Assembly (NCBI RefSeq): GCF_001282625.1
Contig: NZ_CTEJ01000002.1
Coordinates: forward strand, 746,501-810,500
DNA: 64,000 nucleotides
From: Lascolabacillus massiliensis
GTDB lineage: Bacteria > Bacteroidota > Bacteroidia > Bacteroidales > Dysgonomonadaceae
Direction of reading: 5' to 3'
The notes beneath the pieces were generated by a model, which saw only the letters and a list, made by a program, of their open reading frames with translations, was not told the DNA's origin and did not search any database. Position 1 is the stretch's first letter. Each line of letters starts with the position of its first letter. Shown in pieces: positions 8,391 to 16,939 of this stretch. The position numbers and the translations under genes were made by a program.

Positions 8391-10559
8391 ATGAAAATTA
8401 TTATAATTGCTAATCGGCTTCCGGTCAAAATTGAGCGTTCCGATGATGGTTTCAACATTATAAGGAGTGAGGGAGGATTGGCAACCGGTCTTGGTTCACT
8501 AGAAACAAAATCTGACATTTACTGGGTTGGCTGGCCCGGAATATTTACTGAAAATGAGAAAGAGAAAAAAGAGATAACTGAGAGATTGCATGATTTAAAC
8601 TTTCATCCGGTCTTTTTATCAGCAGATCAAATTGAGAATTACTATGAGGGTTACAGCAACAGTACTATCTGGCCTTTGTGCCACTATTTTTTCTCATTTA
8701 TTGAATACAGAGCAGATTACTGGGAGGCCTATCAGCAGGTGAACAGTCTGTTTTGCGATGAATCAATGCAGTTCATTGAGGATGATGATATAGTATGGGT
8801 ACAGGATTATCAGCTTATGCTACTCCCCAAAAAGATTCGTGATAAAAAACCCAATGCCAATATTGGATATTTCCATCACATACCATTTCCATCATATGAG
8901 CTTTTCAGGGTGTTGCCTGAAAGGGAGGAGATTCTTGAAGGTTTGCTGGGAGCAGATCTCATAGGATTTCATACACATGACTACATGCGTCACTTTATAA
9001 GTGCAATATACAGAGTACTTAACATCAACTGCAATCTGGATGAGGTTAACCTTGACAACCGTATAATACATATAGATGCTTTCCCAATGGGGATCAATTA
9101 CGAACAATATAACCAGGCTCCCAAACTCCCTGAGGTTAAAGAGAAATCGGATCTTCTCAGAGAGAAACTTGGCGAAAGGAGTATAATATTGTCTGTTGAC
9201 CGTCTCGATTACAGTAAGGGTATTCTGCATCGACTTAACGGCTTTGCTCAGTTTCTTGAAAATCACCCTGAGTATCATGAGAAAGTGTCTCTGGCAATGA
9301 TTGTGGTACCATCTCGTGACACTGTTGATATATATGCGGAGCTGAAAACAAAGATTGATCAGCAGATAGGTGAAATAAACGGAAAATATTCAAAGTTAGG
9401 CTGGAACCCTATCTTCTATTTCTACAGAAGCTTCAGTTTTGATGAGCTGATAGCCATGTATGATGTTGCAGAGATAGCTTTAGTTACACCTCTCAGAGAT
9501 GGTATGAATTTGGTTGCAAAGGAGTATCTGGCCACCAAATGCAACAGGCCGGGAGTACTGATTCTGAGTGAAATGGCAGGTGCGGCAATAGAGCTTCAGG
9601 ATGCAATAATTATTAATCCCAACGATACAGATCAGATAGAGAATGCTATTCTGCAAGCTATGAATATGCCGGCAAAGGAGAAAAAAGAGCGACTTGAAAA
9701 AATGCAGAAGAGGATCTCAAGACAGGATGTAAAAAAATGGTCTAATGATTTTGTAAAGGAGTTGCTTAGCATAAAGACTCAAAATAAAGAGATTCTTCAA
9801 AAGGTTGTTGGTAAAAGACAGCTTAATCAAATAAAAAAATCTTACGATGATGCAAACTCACGCCTGATAATGCTGGATTACGACGGCACATTATCACCCT
9901 TTACCAGTAAACCGGAAGATGCAATACCTTCGGCTGAAGTATTAAGTTTACTTAAAAAGATGAATTCAGATCCTAAAAACAGAGTTGTCATAAATAGCGG
10001 CAGAAATCATCAGATACTGGATAAATGGTTCAAAGGTTTAAATCTCGACTTTGCAGCTGAGCATGGTATGTTTTATAAGGAGAATGGCAAATGGCACAGA
10101 AACCTCAATACTGATGTGGTTTGGGATGATGAGATACTCGACATAATACAGCACACCATCGATAAAACACCTCGCTCATATATGGAGCAGAAAGAAGCCT
10201 CTCTTGTGTGGCATTATCGTAATGTGGATATATGGCTGGCCGAACTCCGTTCACAGCAGTTAGTTAACGCACTGATCGGTCCCTGCGCCCGCCTCAACCT
10301 ACAGATAGTACCGGGCAACAAAGTGGTGGAGGTAAAACCCCCCGATTTCACGAAAGGGAGTGAGGTGATCCGCCGTATGTCGCTGGACAACTATGATTTT
10401 ATTCTTGCTATTGGTGATGATACAACAGATGAGGATATGTTTCGTGTACTGCCGCCAGATGGAGTGAGCATTAAGGTTGGCAACTTCTCACCTGCGGCTA
10501 AATATCGTATTCCGCTACAATCATCCGTAGTGCCATTCCTCACAAATCTTATCAAATAA
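8391..10559 (+). CDS. Bifunctional trehalose-6-phosphate synthase / trehalose-6-phosphatase
   Basis: A 722-residue fusion. Residues 1 to about 470 are a GT20 trehalose-6-phosphate synthase (OtsA), which joins glucose from a nucleotide sugar to glucose 6-phosphate: IIANRLPVK at the N-terminus, the GGLATGL loop, DYQLMLLP, FHHIPFPSYE, SVDRLDYSKGI and PLRDGMNLVAKEY. Residues from about 490 are a HAD phosphatase (OtsB) with the nucleophile motif LDYDGT near 495 and the metal-binding GDDTTDEDMF. One chain can therefore make trehalose. The MscS gene starts one nt after the stop, so the two are co-transcribed, which suggests a role in osmotic adaptation. A GH15 enzyme follows on the other strand. Confidence 0.95.
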   Translation: MKIIIIANRLPVKIERSDDGFNIIRSEGGLATGLGSLETKSDIYWVGWPGIFTENEKEKKEITERLHDLNFHPVFLSADQIENYYEGYSNSTIWPLCHYFFSFIEYRADYWEAYQQVNSLFCDESMQFIEDDDIVWVQDYQLMLLPKKIRDKKPNANIGYFHHIPFPSYELFRVLPEREEILEGLLGADLIGFHTHDYMRHFISAIYRVLNINCNLDEVNLDNRIIHIDAFPMGINYEQYNQAPKLPEVKEKSDLLREKLGERSIILSVDRLDYSKGILHRLNGFAQFLENHPEYHEKVSLAMIVVPSRDTVDIYAELKTKIDQQIGEINGKYSKLGWNPIFYFYRSFSFDELIAMYDVAEIALVTPLRDGMNLVAKEYLATKCNRPGVLILSEMAGAAIELQDAIIINPNDTDQIENAILQAMNMPAKEKKERLEKMQKRISRQDVKKWSNDFVKELLSIKTQNKEILQKVVGKRQLNQIKKSYDDANSRLIMLDYDGTLSPFTSKPEDAIPSAEVLSLLKKMNSDPKNRVVINSGRNHQILDKWFKGLNLDFAAEHGMFYKENGKWHRNLNTDVVWDDEILDIIQHTIDKTPRSYMEQKEASLVWHYRNVDIWLAELRSQQLVNALIGPCARLNLQIVPGNKVVEVKPPDFTKGSEVIRRMSLDNYDFILAIGDDTTDEDMFRVLPPDGVSIKVGNFSPAAKYRIPLQSSVVPFLTNLIK

Positions 10560-10560
10560 C

Positions 10561-11646
10561 ATGAATTTTATTGATAATATAACAGCAAATGAGTCTTTAA
10601 GATATTTGCTAATTTCACTGAGTTTCATTGTACTCTTTATTGTTCTTGCAGGCATCTACAACTTTATAATTAAGAGATGGCGAATACGTACACATAAGAG
10701 TAAAAGCAAGATAGATGATTTTATTGTGCGTCTGTTCAGGGTGCCCGGTACATGGGCTATTTTCGCTGTTATGCTAAACATATTCAGCTCATACCTAAAA
10801 GAAGACGAAAATATTTTCTCTCTATTACAGAAAATAAGTAATATCCTGCTGATACTTATAGTTGGCTGGCTTATAGTACAGTTTGTTAGAGCTATGTTTC
10901 ATCACTGGCAGAAAAAGCTTGATATAAACAATGCTAACAATCTTGAAGCCAGAAAAAAACTCACGCAGGTGAGCATGTTAGAGAGAATAGTGATAATTTC
11001 AATCACCTTTATATTTGTCTCAATTGCCCTGATGTCAATAGAATCAATCAGAGAACTGGGAGTAAGTCTTCTTGCATCAGCAGGTGTTGCCGGAATCATT
11101 ATCGGTTTTGCAGCACAGCGTAGCTTTGGTCAGGTTTTTTCAGGAATACAGATTGCATTTACTCAACCGATCAGGATTGACGACGTTGTGGTTATAGAAG
11201 GTGAATGGGGGCGAATAGAAGAGATAAATATAACCTATGCAGTAGTTAAAATATGGGATCAGAGAAGGCTGATTGTGCCTATAGATTATTTTCTCAACAA
11301 TCCCATTCAAAACTGGACACGAACCGAATCTGAAATCCTGGGAACAGCATTGCTTTATGTATCCTATGATCTTCCTGTAGATCCTTTAAGGAAAGAGCTT
11401 GCCAGATTGGTAAAGGATAATCCAAACTGGGATGGCAGGGTTCAGAATATACAGGTAACAGATAGTAAGCAGTGGTATAAAGAGCTGCGTGTACTTGTAA
11501 GCAGCTCCGACTCAAGCAAGAACTGGGATCTGAGGGTATATATTCGTGAGAAGTTAATCGACTTCATCAATGATAACTATCCAGGCTCTTTCGCAAAAGT
11601 TAATTCAACTTCCACCGAAGGCGGAGCATCTCAATACTTAATGTAA
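10561..11646 (+). CDS. MscS-family mechanosensitive ion channel
   Basis: A 361-residue small-conductance mechanosensitive channel. Hydrophobic segments lie near residues 15-37, 62-80, 88-108, 138-160 and 165-190. The last is the pore helix, rich in Ala and Gly (LLASAGVAGIIIGFAAQRSF), followed by the MscS core pattern FGQVFSGIQIAF, VVIEGEWGRIEEI and IPIDYF-like VPIDYFLNNPIQNW. The cytoplasmic vestibule domain follows. Such channels open on hypo-osmotic shock and release solutes. Its place one nt after the trehalose synthase fits one operon that makes and releases an osmolyte. That joint role is inferred from position. Confidence 0.92.
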   Translation: MNFIDNITANESLRYLLISLSFIVLFIVLAGIYNFIIKRWRIRTHKSKSKIDDFIVRLFRVPGTWAIFAVMLNIFSSYLKEDENIFSLLQKISNILLILIVGWLIVQFVRAMFHHWQKKLDINNANNLEARKKLTQVSMLERIVIISITFIFVSIALMSIESIRELGVSLLASAGVAGIIIGFAAQRSFGQVFSGIQIAFTQPIRIDDVVVIEGEWGRIEEINITYAVVKIWDQRRLIVPIDYFLNNPIQNWTRTESEILGTALLYVSYDLPVDPLRKELARLVKDNPNWDGRVQNIQVTDSKQWYKELRVLVSSSDSSKNWDLRVYIREKLIDFINDNYPGSFAKVNSTSTEGGASQYLM

Positions 11647-11739
11647 GGCCTGATAAATTATGCTTTAAGACCTGTAAAACTTTGCCTGAACCCAGACTAA
11701 CATAACTTAAGAGAGGTTAAGCTTAAGGCCTGATAAATT
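11644..11739. repeat. 16-bp direct repeat at two convergent gene ends
   Basis: The 16-nt word taaggcctgataaatt occurs at 11644-11659, where its TAA is the MscS stop codon, and again at 11724-11739, where it covers the last codons and most of the stop of the convergent GH15 gene. A degraded third copy starts near 11665. The sequences between and beside the copies do not match each other, so this is not a longer duplication. I see no clear terminator in the 76-nt gap. Confidence 0.6.
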
Positions 11740-13519
11740 TTGAGAGCTTCTTCTCTTCAGAAAAGAGGGCAGCTGTATTTATAAACGCCAGGTGAGAGTA
11801 TGCCTGAGGAAAATTACCCAACTGCCTTTTGGTATCGAAGTCCAGATCTTCACTATATAAACCAAGGTGGTTGGAGTATGATATCATATTCTCAAACAGC
11901 TCACGTGCCTCCTCCTTCTCACCAATCATATATAGAGCATCAATAAGCCAGAAAGTGCATATTGTAAATGATGATGTAGGAACCCCAAAGTCATCCTCTG
12001 CCTTGTATCTGTACATCAGACCTTCGTGAAACAGATTCTCTCTGATATACTTCACAGTTTTCACGAAGCGATCATCTCCGGCATCAATGAAATCATAAAA
12101 ATACATAAGAAGCAATGAAGAATCGGCATCACTATTATCATACGCCTGAGTAAAGGTCTGCAGCTCCTCATTCCACCCTTTTTCATGCACCTCTTTCTTT
12201 ATTATATCAGCCTCCTTGCGCCACTCAGTTGCGTAATAATCCCTCTGAAGGAGTTCCGCAATCAGAGAAGCCCTGTCAACCGCAACCCAGCTCATCACTT
12301 TAGAAAATACAAAGTGTTGCTTCTTTGTACGATATTCCCAAATACTCCTATCTGGTTTCTTCCATGATGATAATACAGCACGGACAAGATTCTTAATAAT
12401 CTCCCAGATCTCCTCAATTTCATCAAGAGTTCCGGGGAAATAGAGGTAGTATTTATAAATCACATCCAGCAGGTAACCGATGGAGTCATTTTGCTCCTGA
12501 TGATAGGCGGCATTTCCTATTCTTACCGGATGTGAGTTTTCGTAACCTGACAAATGTGGAAGTATCTCTTCGGTAAGATCTTTCTCTCCCCTGATGCCAT
12601 ACATAATCTGTATTGGTTCATCCCTTGAGGATTTTAAAATGCGTTTAATAAAACCGATAAAGCGGTTGGCGGCCGACTTCTGCTTCATGAACAGGAGTGT
12701 GTCGATCGACATGGATGCATCTCTAAGCCAGCAGTAGCGATAATCCCAGTTGCGGGTCTCTCCTATTGTTTCGGGGAGACTGGTGGTTATTGCTGCCAGC
12801 ATTGCACCCGACTCCTGATATGATAGCAGTTTCAATACCAGGAGACTCCGCTTTATCATATCATCATACTGAACGTAATCCCTAGATCTGTTCACAAAGT
12901 TGAGCCAGTAGACCTTGGTGCGCTCAAACTCCAGCATAACCCTGTTGAGGTCGATAGTAACCAATTTCTGATTATAGGAGAGTACGAAGAACTGATGATC
13001 GGTAATAACTACCTCCTCACTTTTAAGCACCTTCTGCATATCCAGACTGGTATATAGATATACCTTATCTTCAGAGTCTTCAACAGAATGTGTTTTGATA
13101 TAGTTGCCCACTATTTCGTGACGCACCTCTTCACGTGCATAGTTTATGCGTGGATCATAAACCACCCTTACGGTGGGGCTGCCCTTGAAAACCCTTATAT
13201 AGCGATGTATTTCAGGAGGCATATAGTGACGCAGATCACTGGTTCTGTACCTTGGCATAAAGTCGAATAGTATAAAACCATGCTCAGGCGATTCAAACTT
13301 GGTCATCAATATATTAGTGTGACCATTATATTTTTGGGTAATTTTATAATCATCGGCAACCTCTAAGTGAAAACTGCCCCCTTTTTCCTTATCAAGCAAT
13401 TTTGCAAAAATAGATGGTGAATCGAAGTCAGGAAAGCAAAACCAGTCGATGCTCCCCTCTTTAGATATTAACGCAGCAGTCCTGCAGTTGCCTATAATTC
13501 CGTAGTCGAGGTTATTCAT
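11723..13519 (-). CDS. Glycoside hydrolase family 15 protein (glucoamylase/trehalase type)
   Basis: A 598-residue GH15 protein without a signal peptide, so probably cytoplasmic. It has an N-terminal beta-rich domain (NCRTAALISKEGSIDWFCFPDFDSP at residues 11-35) and an (alpha/alpha)6 barrel with ETRNWDYRYCWLRDASMS. GH15 members remove glucose from alpha-glucans, and some are trehalases. The base-side glutamate is present at residue 557 (LYSEDLD, then LGNFPQAYSHLAFIN). Where many family members have a GE pair ending an alignable Q.D.YGE motif, this protein has Tyr349 (NDSIGYLLDV). Its position next to otsAB suggests trehalose or glycogen turnover, but the substrate cannot be fixed from sequence. 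Confidence 0.88.
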   Translation of the reverse strand: MNNLDYGIIGNCRTAALISKEGSIDWFCFPDFDSPSIFAKLLDKEKGGSFHLEVADDYKITQKYNGHTNILMTKFESPEHGFILFDFMPRYRTSDLRHYMPPEIHRYIRVFKGSPTVRVVYDPRINYAREEVRHEIVGNYIKTHSVEDSEDKVYLYTSLDMQKVLKSEEVVITDHQFFVLSYNQKLVTIDLNRVMLEFERTKVYWLNFVNRSRDYVQYDDMIKRSLLVLKLLSYQESGAMLAAITTSLPETIGETRNWDYRYCWLRDASMSIDTLLFMKQKSAANRFIGFIKRILKSSRDEPIQIMYGIRGEKDLTEEILPHLSGYENSHPVRIGNAAYHQEQNDSIGYLLDVIYKYYLYFPGTLDEIEEIWEIIKNLVRAVLSSWKKPDRSIWEYRTKKQHFVFSKVMSWVAVDRASLIAELLQRDYYATEWRKEADIIKKEVHEKGWNEELQTFTQAYDNSDADSSLLLMYFYDFIDAGDDRFVKTVKYIRENLFHEGLMYRYKAEDDFGVPTSSFTICTFWLIDALYMIGEKEEARELFENMISYSNHLGLYSEDLDFDTKRQLGNFPQAYSHLAFINTAALFSEEKKLSKFIRP

Positions 13520-13613
13520 TTATTTTTGAAATTTATTTTCTATTAAAATACAACCTTTATAACACAATGACAAGTGCTGATGTTTAACAGAAATGAACAG
13601 CTCCTGATATTTA

Positions 13614-14672
13614 TCAGATAACCAAATACTTATAATATGGTGACATCTCTCCGCGTAAAGTGATCTGCATCTGCTGTTTCACCTCATCAGTTGTTTCGCA
13701 GTTTCCGAACAGTGACATCATTTTTGTTACAGCTGCCTCTGTGGTGATGTCGTGACCACTTATTACACCCAGTTTTTCGAGTTGGCGGCCATTTTCATAA
13801 CGATACATCTCTACATTGCCATACATACACTGTGTTACATTTACAATAACTATACCTCTGTCTATGGCATCACTAAGCAGTTTCATAAACCATGGGTATA
13901 TTGGAGAGTTGCCTGTTCCGAATGTTTCAAGCACAACACCTTTCAACCCAGGTATCTCAAGATGAGCCTTTACCACCGCTTCTGTTATACCGGGGAACAG
14001 CTTGAGTATAACAACATCAGGACTAAGGTTGTAATGATATTTTACAGGTGCGTTGTAATCAGGCTTAAGAATATCGTTGGTATTATATTTAATGTCAAGT
14101 CCCGACTCCGCCAGGTAGGTGCAGTTGGGACTTGTAAATGCACTGAAGTTATCCGCATTAAGCTTAGTTGTTCTGTTTCCTCTCATCAGAAGATTTTGCA
14201 TATAAACCGACATCTCAGGTACTTTCGGCCGCCCTTCCGAATTTTTATCGGCTGCAATCTCCAAAGCTGTAATCAGATTCTCTTTTGCGTCAGAACGCAG
14301 TTTACCAATTGGCAGCTGTGAACCTGTCAGAATAACCGGCTTTGTAAGATTTTCACACATAAAACTCAATGCAGAGGCTGTGAATGCCATTGTATCTGTT
14401 CCATGCAGAATAACAAATCCATCGTATAAATGATAGTGTGTTTCAATAACCTTCAACATCTCCTGCCAGGTATAAATAGTTACATCTGACGAGTCGATTG
14501 GAGGGTTAAACTGATAACTTTCCACGTTGAAGTTCAGCTTCTTCATCTCGGGAATATTTGAACGCAGGTGACTAAAATCGAAAGGCTCCAGAGCACCAGT
14601 CTCCTTGTTCTCCAACATTCCGATAGTCCCTCCGGTATAAATTAACAATACATTAGCATTCCTATCAATCAT
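13614..14672 (-). CDS. ansA: Type I L-asparaginase, cytoplasmic
   Basis: A 352-residue asparaginase that hydrolyses L-asparagine to aspartate and ammonia. The catalytic motifs are present: TGGTIGML with Thr13 and Thr16, and LHGTDTMAFTASAL with Thr92 and Asp93. Also seen are GSQLPIGKLRSDAKENL and the C-terminal half with LETFGTGNSP and VNVTQCMYGNVEMYRYENG. No signal peptide is seen, which fits the type I cytoplasmic group. The start codon lies 21 nt from a 38-bp perfect palindrome whose proximal arm overlaps a -7-like element, suggesting regulated transcription. GH15 lies 94 nt downstream on the same strand. Confidence 0.95.
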   Translation of the reverse strand: MIDRNANVLLIYTGGTIGMLENKETGALEPFDFSHLRSNIPEMKKLNFNVESYQFNPPIDSSDVTIYTWQEMLKVIETHYHLYDGFVILHGTDTMAFTASALSFMCENLTKPVILTGSQLPIGKLRSDAKENLITALEIAADKNSEGRPKVPEMSVYMQNLLMRGNRTTKLNADNFSAFTSPNCTYLAESGLDIKYNTNDILKPDYNAPVKYHYNLSPDVVILKLFPGITEAVVKAHLEIPGLKGVVLETFGTGNSPIYPWFMKLLSDAIDRGIVIVNVTQCMYGNVEMYRYENGRQLEKLGVISGHDITTEAAVTKMMSLFGNCETTDEVKQQMQITLRGEMSPYYKYLVI

Positions 14673-14689
14673 ACTAGCTTATTTTACTG

Positions 14690-14697
14690 CAAAATTA
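14690..14697 (-). promoter_or_regulatory. Possible ansA promoter -7 element
   Basis: The minus strand reads TAATTTTG, a full match to TAnnTTTG, 17 nt before the ansA start codon. Its distal half overlaps the edge of the 38-bp palindrome. No TTTG lies at the usual spacing upstream, because that position falls inside the palindrome. Confidence 0.35.
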
Positions 14698-14731
14698 GCA
14701 TAATGATATAAATTTATATCATTATGCTAAT
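14694..14731. repeat. 38-bp perfect palindrome between ansA and the OsmC gene
   Basis: Positions 14694-14712 and 14713-14731 are exact reverse complements over all 19 bp with no spacer. The centre is AAATTT and the arms end in ATTAGCATAATG. It sits in the 167-nt divergent region, 21 nt from the ansA start and 108 nt from the OsmC gene start. A run of seven T follows it on the plus strand and TTTTGC on the minus strand. It could be an operator for a dimeric regulator, a leader hairpin for ansA, or a cruciform site. No repressor gene is adjacent. Confidence 0.8.
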
Positions 14732-14839
14732 ATTTTTTTATAATGTAATAGGTTACATGATATTAACGAACCAATATGCCAAATGTTTGTTTAATTTAGA
14801 ATAGAGTAATAATAAACAAGTTAAAAAGAGAGTAATTCT

Positions 14840-15259
14840 ATGGCAACACATTCAATTAAAACCAGCTGGAGAGAGAATAATATTTTTGATACCGATCTTG
14901 ATGGGCACAAAGTAACAATTGATCTTGGTGAGGAGCAAGGTGGTAATAATGACGGACCACGACCGAAAAAGCTTATGCTTGTTGCCGCCACCGGCTGTTC
15001 AGGTCTGGATGTAGTAGAAATGGTACGCAAGATGCGAGTAGATTTAAAAGGGTTTGATATCCGCATCGATGCTGAGATGTCTGATGAACATCCTAAGGTG
15101 TACACCTCTATGAAGGTGGTATATGAGTTTACCGGTGATAATCTGCCAGTTGAGAAGCTTGAGAGAGCCTGTAAGCTTTCCTTTGATAAGTACTGCGGTG
15201 TGCTTGCTCTTTATAAGAGTGCAGTACCCGTAACTTACGAAGTAGTAATTCATAACTGA
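14840..15259 (+). CDS. OsmC/Ohr-family protein
   Basis: A 139-residue OsmC-like protein. The family includes thiol peroxidases that reduce organic hydroperoxides. The two expected cysteines are present, Cys53 in the helix start TGCSGLDVVEM and Cys119 in KYCGVLALYK, along with VAATGCSGLDVV and the C-terminal AVPVTYEV. This length and form fit the YhfA-like general OsmC group better than Ohr. It diverges from ansA across the palindrome. Exact substrate is unknown. Confidence 0.9.
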   Translation: MATHSIKTSWRENNIFDTDLDGHKVTIDLGEEQGGNNDGPRPKKLMLVAATGCSGLDVVEMVRKMRVDLKGFDIRIDAEMSDEHPKVYTSMKVVYEFTGDNLPVEKLERACKLSFDKYCGVLALYKSAVPVTYEVVIHN

Positions 15260-15303
15260 TAAACTTTTACACTTTATTACAGAAAAATTTCCATATATTT
15301 TCA

Positions 15304-15311
15304 TATCTTTG
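15304..15311 (+). promoter_or_regulatory. Possible pgk promoter (-7 element)
   Basis: TATCTTTG, a full TAnnTTTG match, lies 60 nt before the pgk start. The sequence at the usual -33 position is not TTTG-like, so confidence is limited. Confidence 0.4.
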
Positions 15312-15371
15312 CGGCAGGTTTATCATTTATCAACAGATCATTCTTAAAAAAACATATTAAACATAGGAACT

Positions 15372-16631
15372 ATGCAAACAATGGACTCATTTAATTTTGC
15401 CAATAAGAAGGCATTCGTGCGTGTGGATTTCAATGTGCCACTCGATGATAACTTCAACATTACTGATGACACACGTATCCGTGCAGCTGTACCCACTCTG
15501 AAGAAAATACTTAAAGATGGCGGCAGCGTTATCATAGGATCACATCTGGGCAGACCAAAGGGTGTTACCGATAAATTTTCTTTAAAGCACATTTTATCAC
15601 GTGTATCAGAACTTCTTGAAGTGGATGTTAAATTCGCAGAGGATTGCATAGGTGAAACAACCGAAGCAATGGTGGCTGCTCTTCATCCGGGTGAAGCGTT
15701 GCTGCTTGAGAATCTTCGTTTCTATGCTGAAGAAGAGGGTAAACCCCGCGGCCTTGCTGCTGATGCAACAGAAGAAGTTGCTGCTGCAAAGAAGGCATTA
15801 AAGGAATCACAGAAAGAATTCACAAAGAAACTTGCTACATATGCAGATGTTTACGTGAATGATGCTTTTGGTACTGCACACCGCGCTCATGCATCCACAG
15901 CTCTGATTGCTGATCATTTCGACAGTGATCACAAACTGTTTGGCTACCTGCTTCAGAACGAAATCACTGCAGTAGAAAAGGTGATGAAAGATACAGAAAA
16001 ACCATTTACAGCAATTATGGGTGGTTCTAAAGTGTCTACTAAGATTGAAATTATCAAGAACCTTCTGGATAAGGTGGACAACCTGATCCTTGCAGGTGGT
16101 ATGACATACACATTCGCAAAAGCTTTCGGTGGTAAGATCGGTAACTCTATAGTAGAGGATGATAAGCTTGATCTTGCAAGAGAGCTGGTTGAACTAGCAA
16201 AAGAAAAAGGTGTAAACCTTGTACTTGCAACCGACACTAAGATTGCCGACAGCTTCAGCAATGATGCAAAAACCGACTTCGCTTCAGTAAAAAATATACC
16301 TGATGGTTGGGAAGGTCTGGATATCGGTCCTGAATCTGAAAAACTGTTTACTGAGGTAATCAAAAACTCAAAGACTATTCTTTGGAACGGTCCAGTAGGT
16401 GTATTCGAATTTGACAACTTCGCGAAAGGTTCACTTGCTGTATCAAATGCAATTGTAGAAGCAACTAAAAATGGTGCTTTCTCACTTGTTGGTGGTGGCG
16501 ACTCAGTAGCTTGCGTTAACAAATTCGGTCACGCTGATCAAGTTTCATACGTATCAACAGGAGGTGGTGCTCTTCTTGAGATGATCGAAGGAAAAGTTCT
16601 TCCGGGAATTAAAGCAATCAGGGGGTATTAA
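15372..16631 (+). CDS. pgk: Phosphoglycerate kinase
   Basis: A 419-residue glycolytic enzyme that transfers phosphate between 1,3-bisphosphoglycerate and ADP. Motifs are [11 protein letters not shown] (N-terminal substrate site), [38 protein letters not shown], the ATP-side [10 protein letters not shown], and the C-terminal [14 protein letters not shown] and [10 protein letters not shown]. The length is usual for Bacteroidota. The first ATG is kept because family members begin with this Met-Gln-Thr stretch before the FNF. A strong terminator follows, so the gene is probably monocistronic. Confidence 0.98.
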   Translation: MQTMDSFNFANKKAFVRVDFNVPLDDNFNITDDTRIRAAVPTLKKILKDGGSVIIGSHLGRPKGVTDKFSLKHILSRVSELLEVDVKFAEDCIGETTEAMVAALHPGEALLLENLRFYAEEEGKPRGLAADATEEVAAAKKALKESQKEFTKKLATYADVYVNDAFGTAHRAHASTALIADHFDSDHKLFGYLLQNEITAVEKVMKDTEKPFTAIMGGSKVSTKIEIIKNLLDKVDNLILAGGMTYTFAKAFGGKIGNSIVEDDKLDLARELVELAKEKGVNLVLATDTKIADSFSNDAKTDFASVKNIPDGWEGLDIGPESEKLFTEVIKNSKTILWNGPVGVFEFDNFAKGSLAVSNAIVEATKNGAFSLVGGGDSVACVNKFGHADQVSYVSTGGGALLEMIEGKVLPGIKAIRGY

Positions 16632-16664
16632 TACCACTGACTAATTAAGCCATAAAATATCCAC

Positions 16665-16705
16665 GGGGGCGGGTCATTCGTTTGACACCGCCCCTGTTTT
16701 GTTTT
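16665..16705 (+). terminator. Rho-independent terminator of pgk
   Basis: GC-rich stem ggggcgg/ccgcccc (16666-16672 with 16688-16694), extended by three more pairs past one bulged A. The loop is about 8 nt, and tgttttgtttt follows at once. It lies 34 nt after the pgk stop. Confidence 0.85.
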
Positions 16706-16863
16706 ACAACACTCTTGTCAGACAGATTTAATACAAGAGTACTGCTTCAGTATTGTTCCTGATACAGTAATAACTATTATTTATCTGGGCTGAGATGATA
16801 GAAGTCAGTAGTGAACTCACTGGGATTCTTTGAAGTTTTAAGCTAATGTATTGGTTTTTTTTG

Positions 16864-16871
16864 TAATTTTG
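16864..16871 (+). promoter_or_regulatory. Possible pheT promoter (-7 element)
   Basis: TAATTTTG matches TAnnTTTG and lies 68 nt before the pheT start codon. T-rich sequence lies upstream, but no TTTG at exact spacing. Confidence 0.35.
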
Positions 16872-16939
16872 AAACCAATTTCAAAAAAATACAGGATTAT
16901 GGGATAAGACTGTAATACCTGATTCGCAATCACAAAAAA

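Larger units (their letters stand above)
16632..16939. other. Intergenic region between pgk and pheT
   Basis: 308 nt without a gene. It holds the pgk terminator at 16665-16705, a short 7-bp inverted repeat with a 16-nt loop (16711-16717 with 16734-16740), and a -7-like element before pheT. I found no leader peptide or T-box-like pattern for pheT control. Confidence 0.5.

Noticed and set aside
13752-14321. 189-codon plus-strand frame opposite ansA
   Set aside because: Antisense shadow of a fully conserved asparaginase; composition is not protein-like.
16711-16740. Small inverted repeat before pheT as a T-box or attenuator
   Set aside because: Only 7 bp with a large loop, no leader peptide and no T-box sequence; T-boxes are not usual in Bacteroidota.
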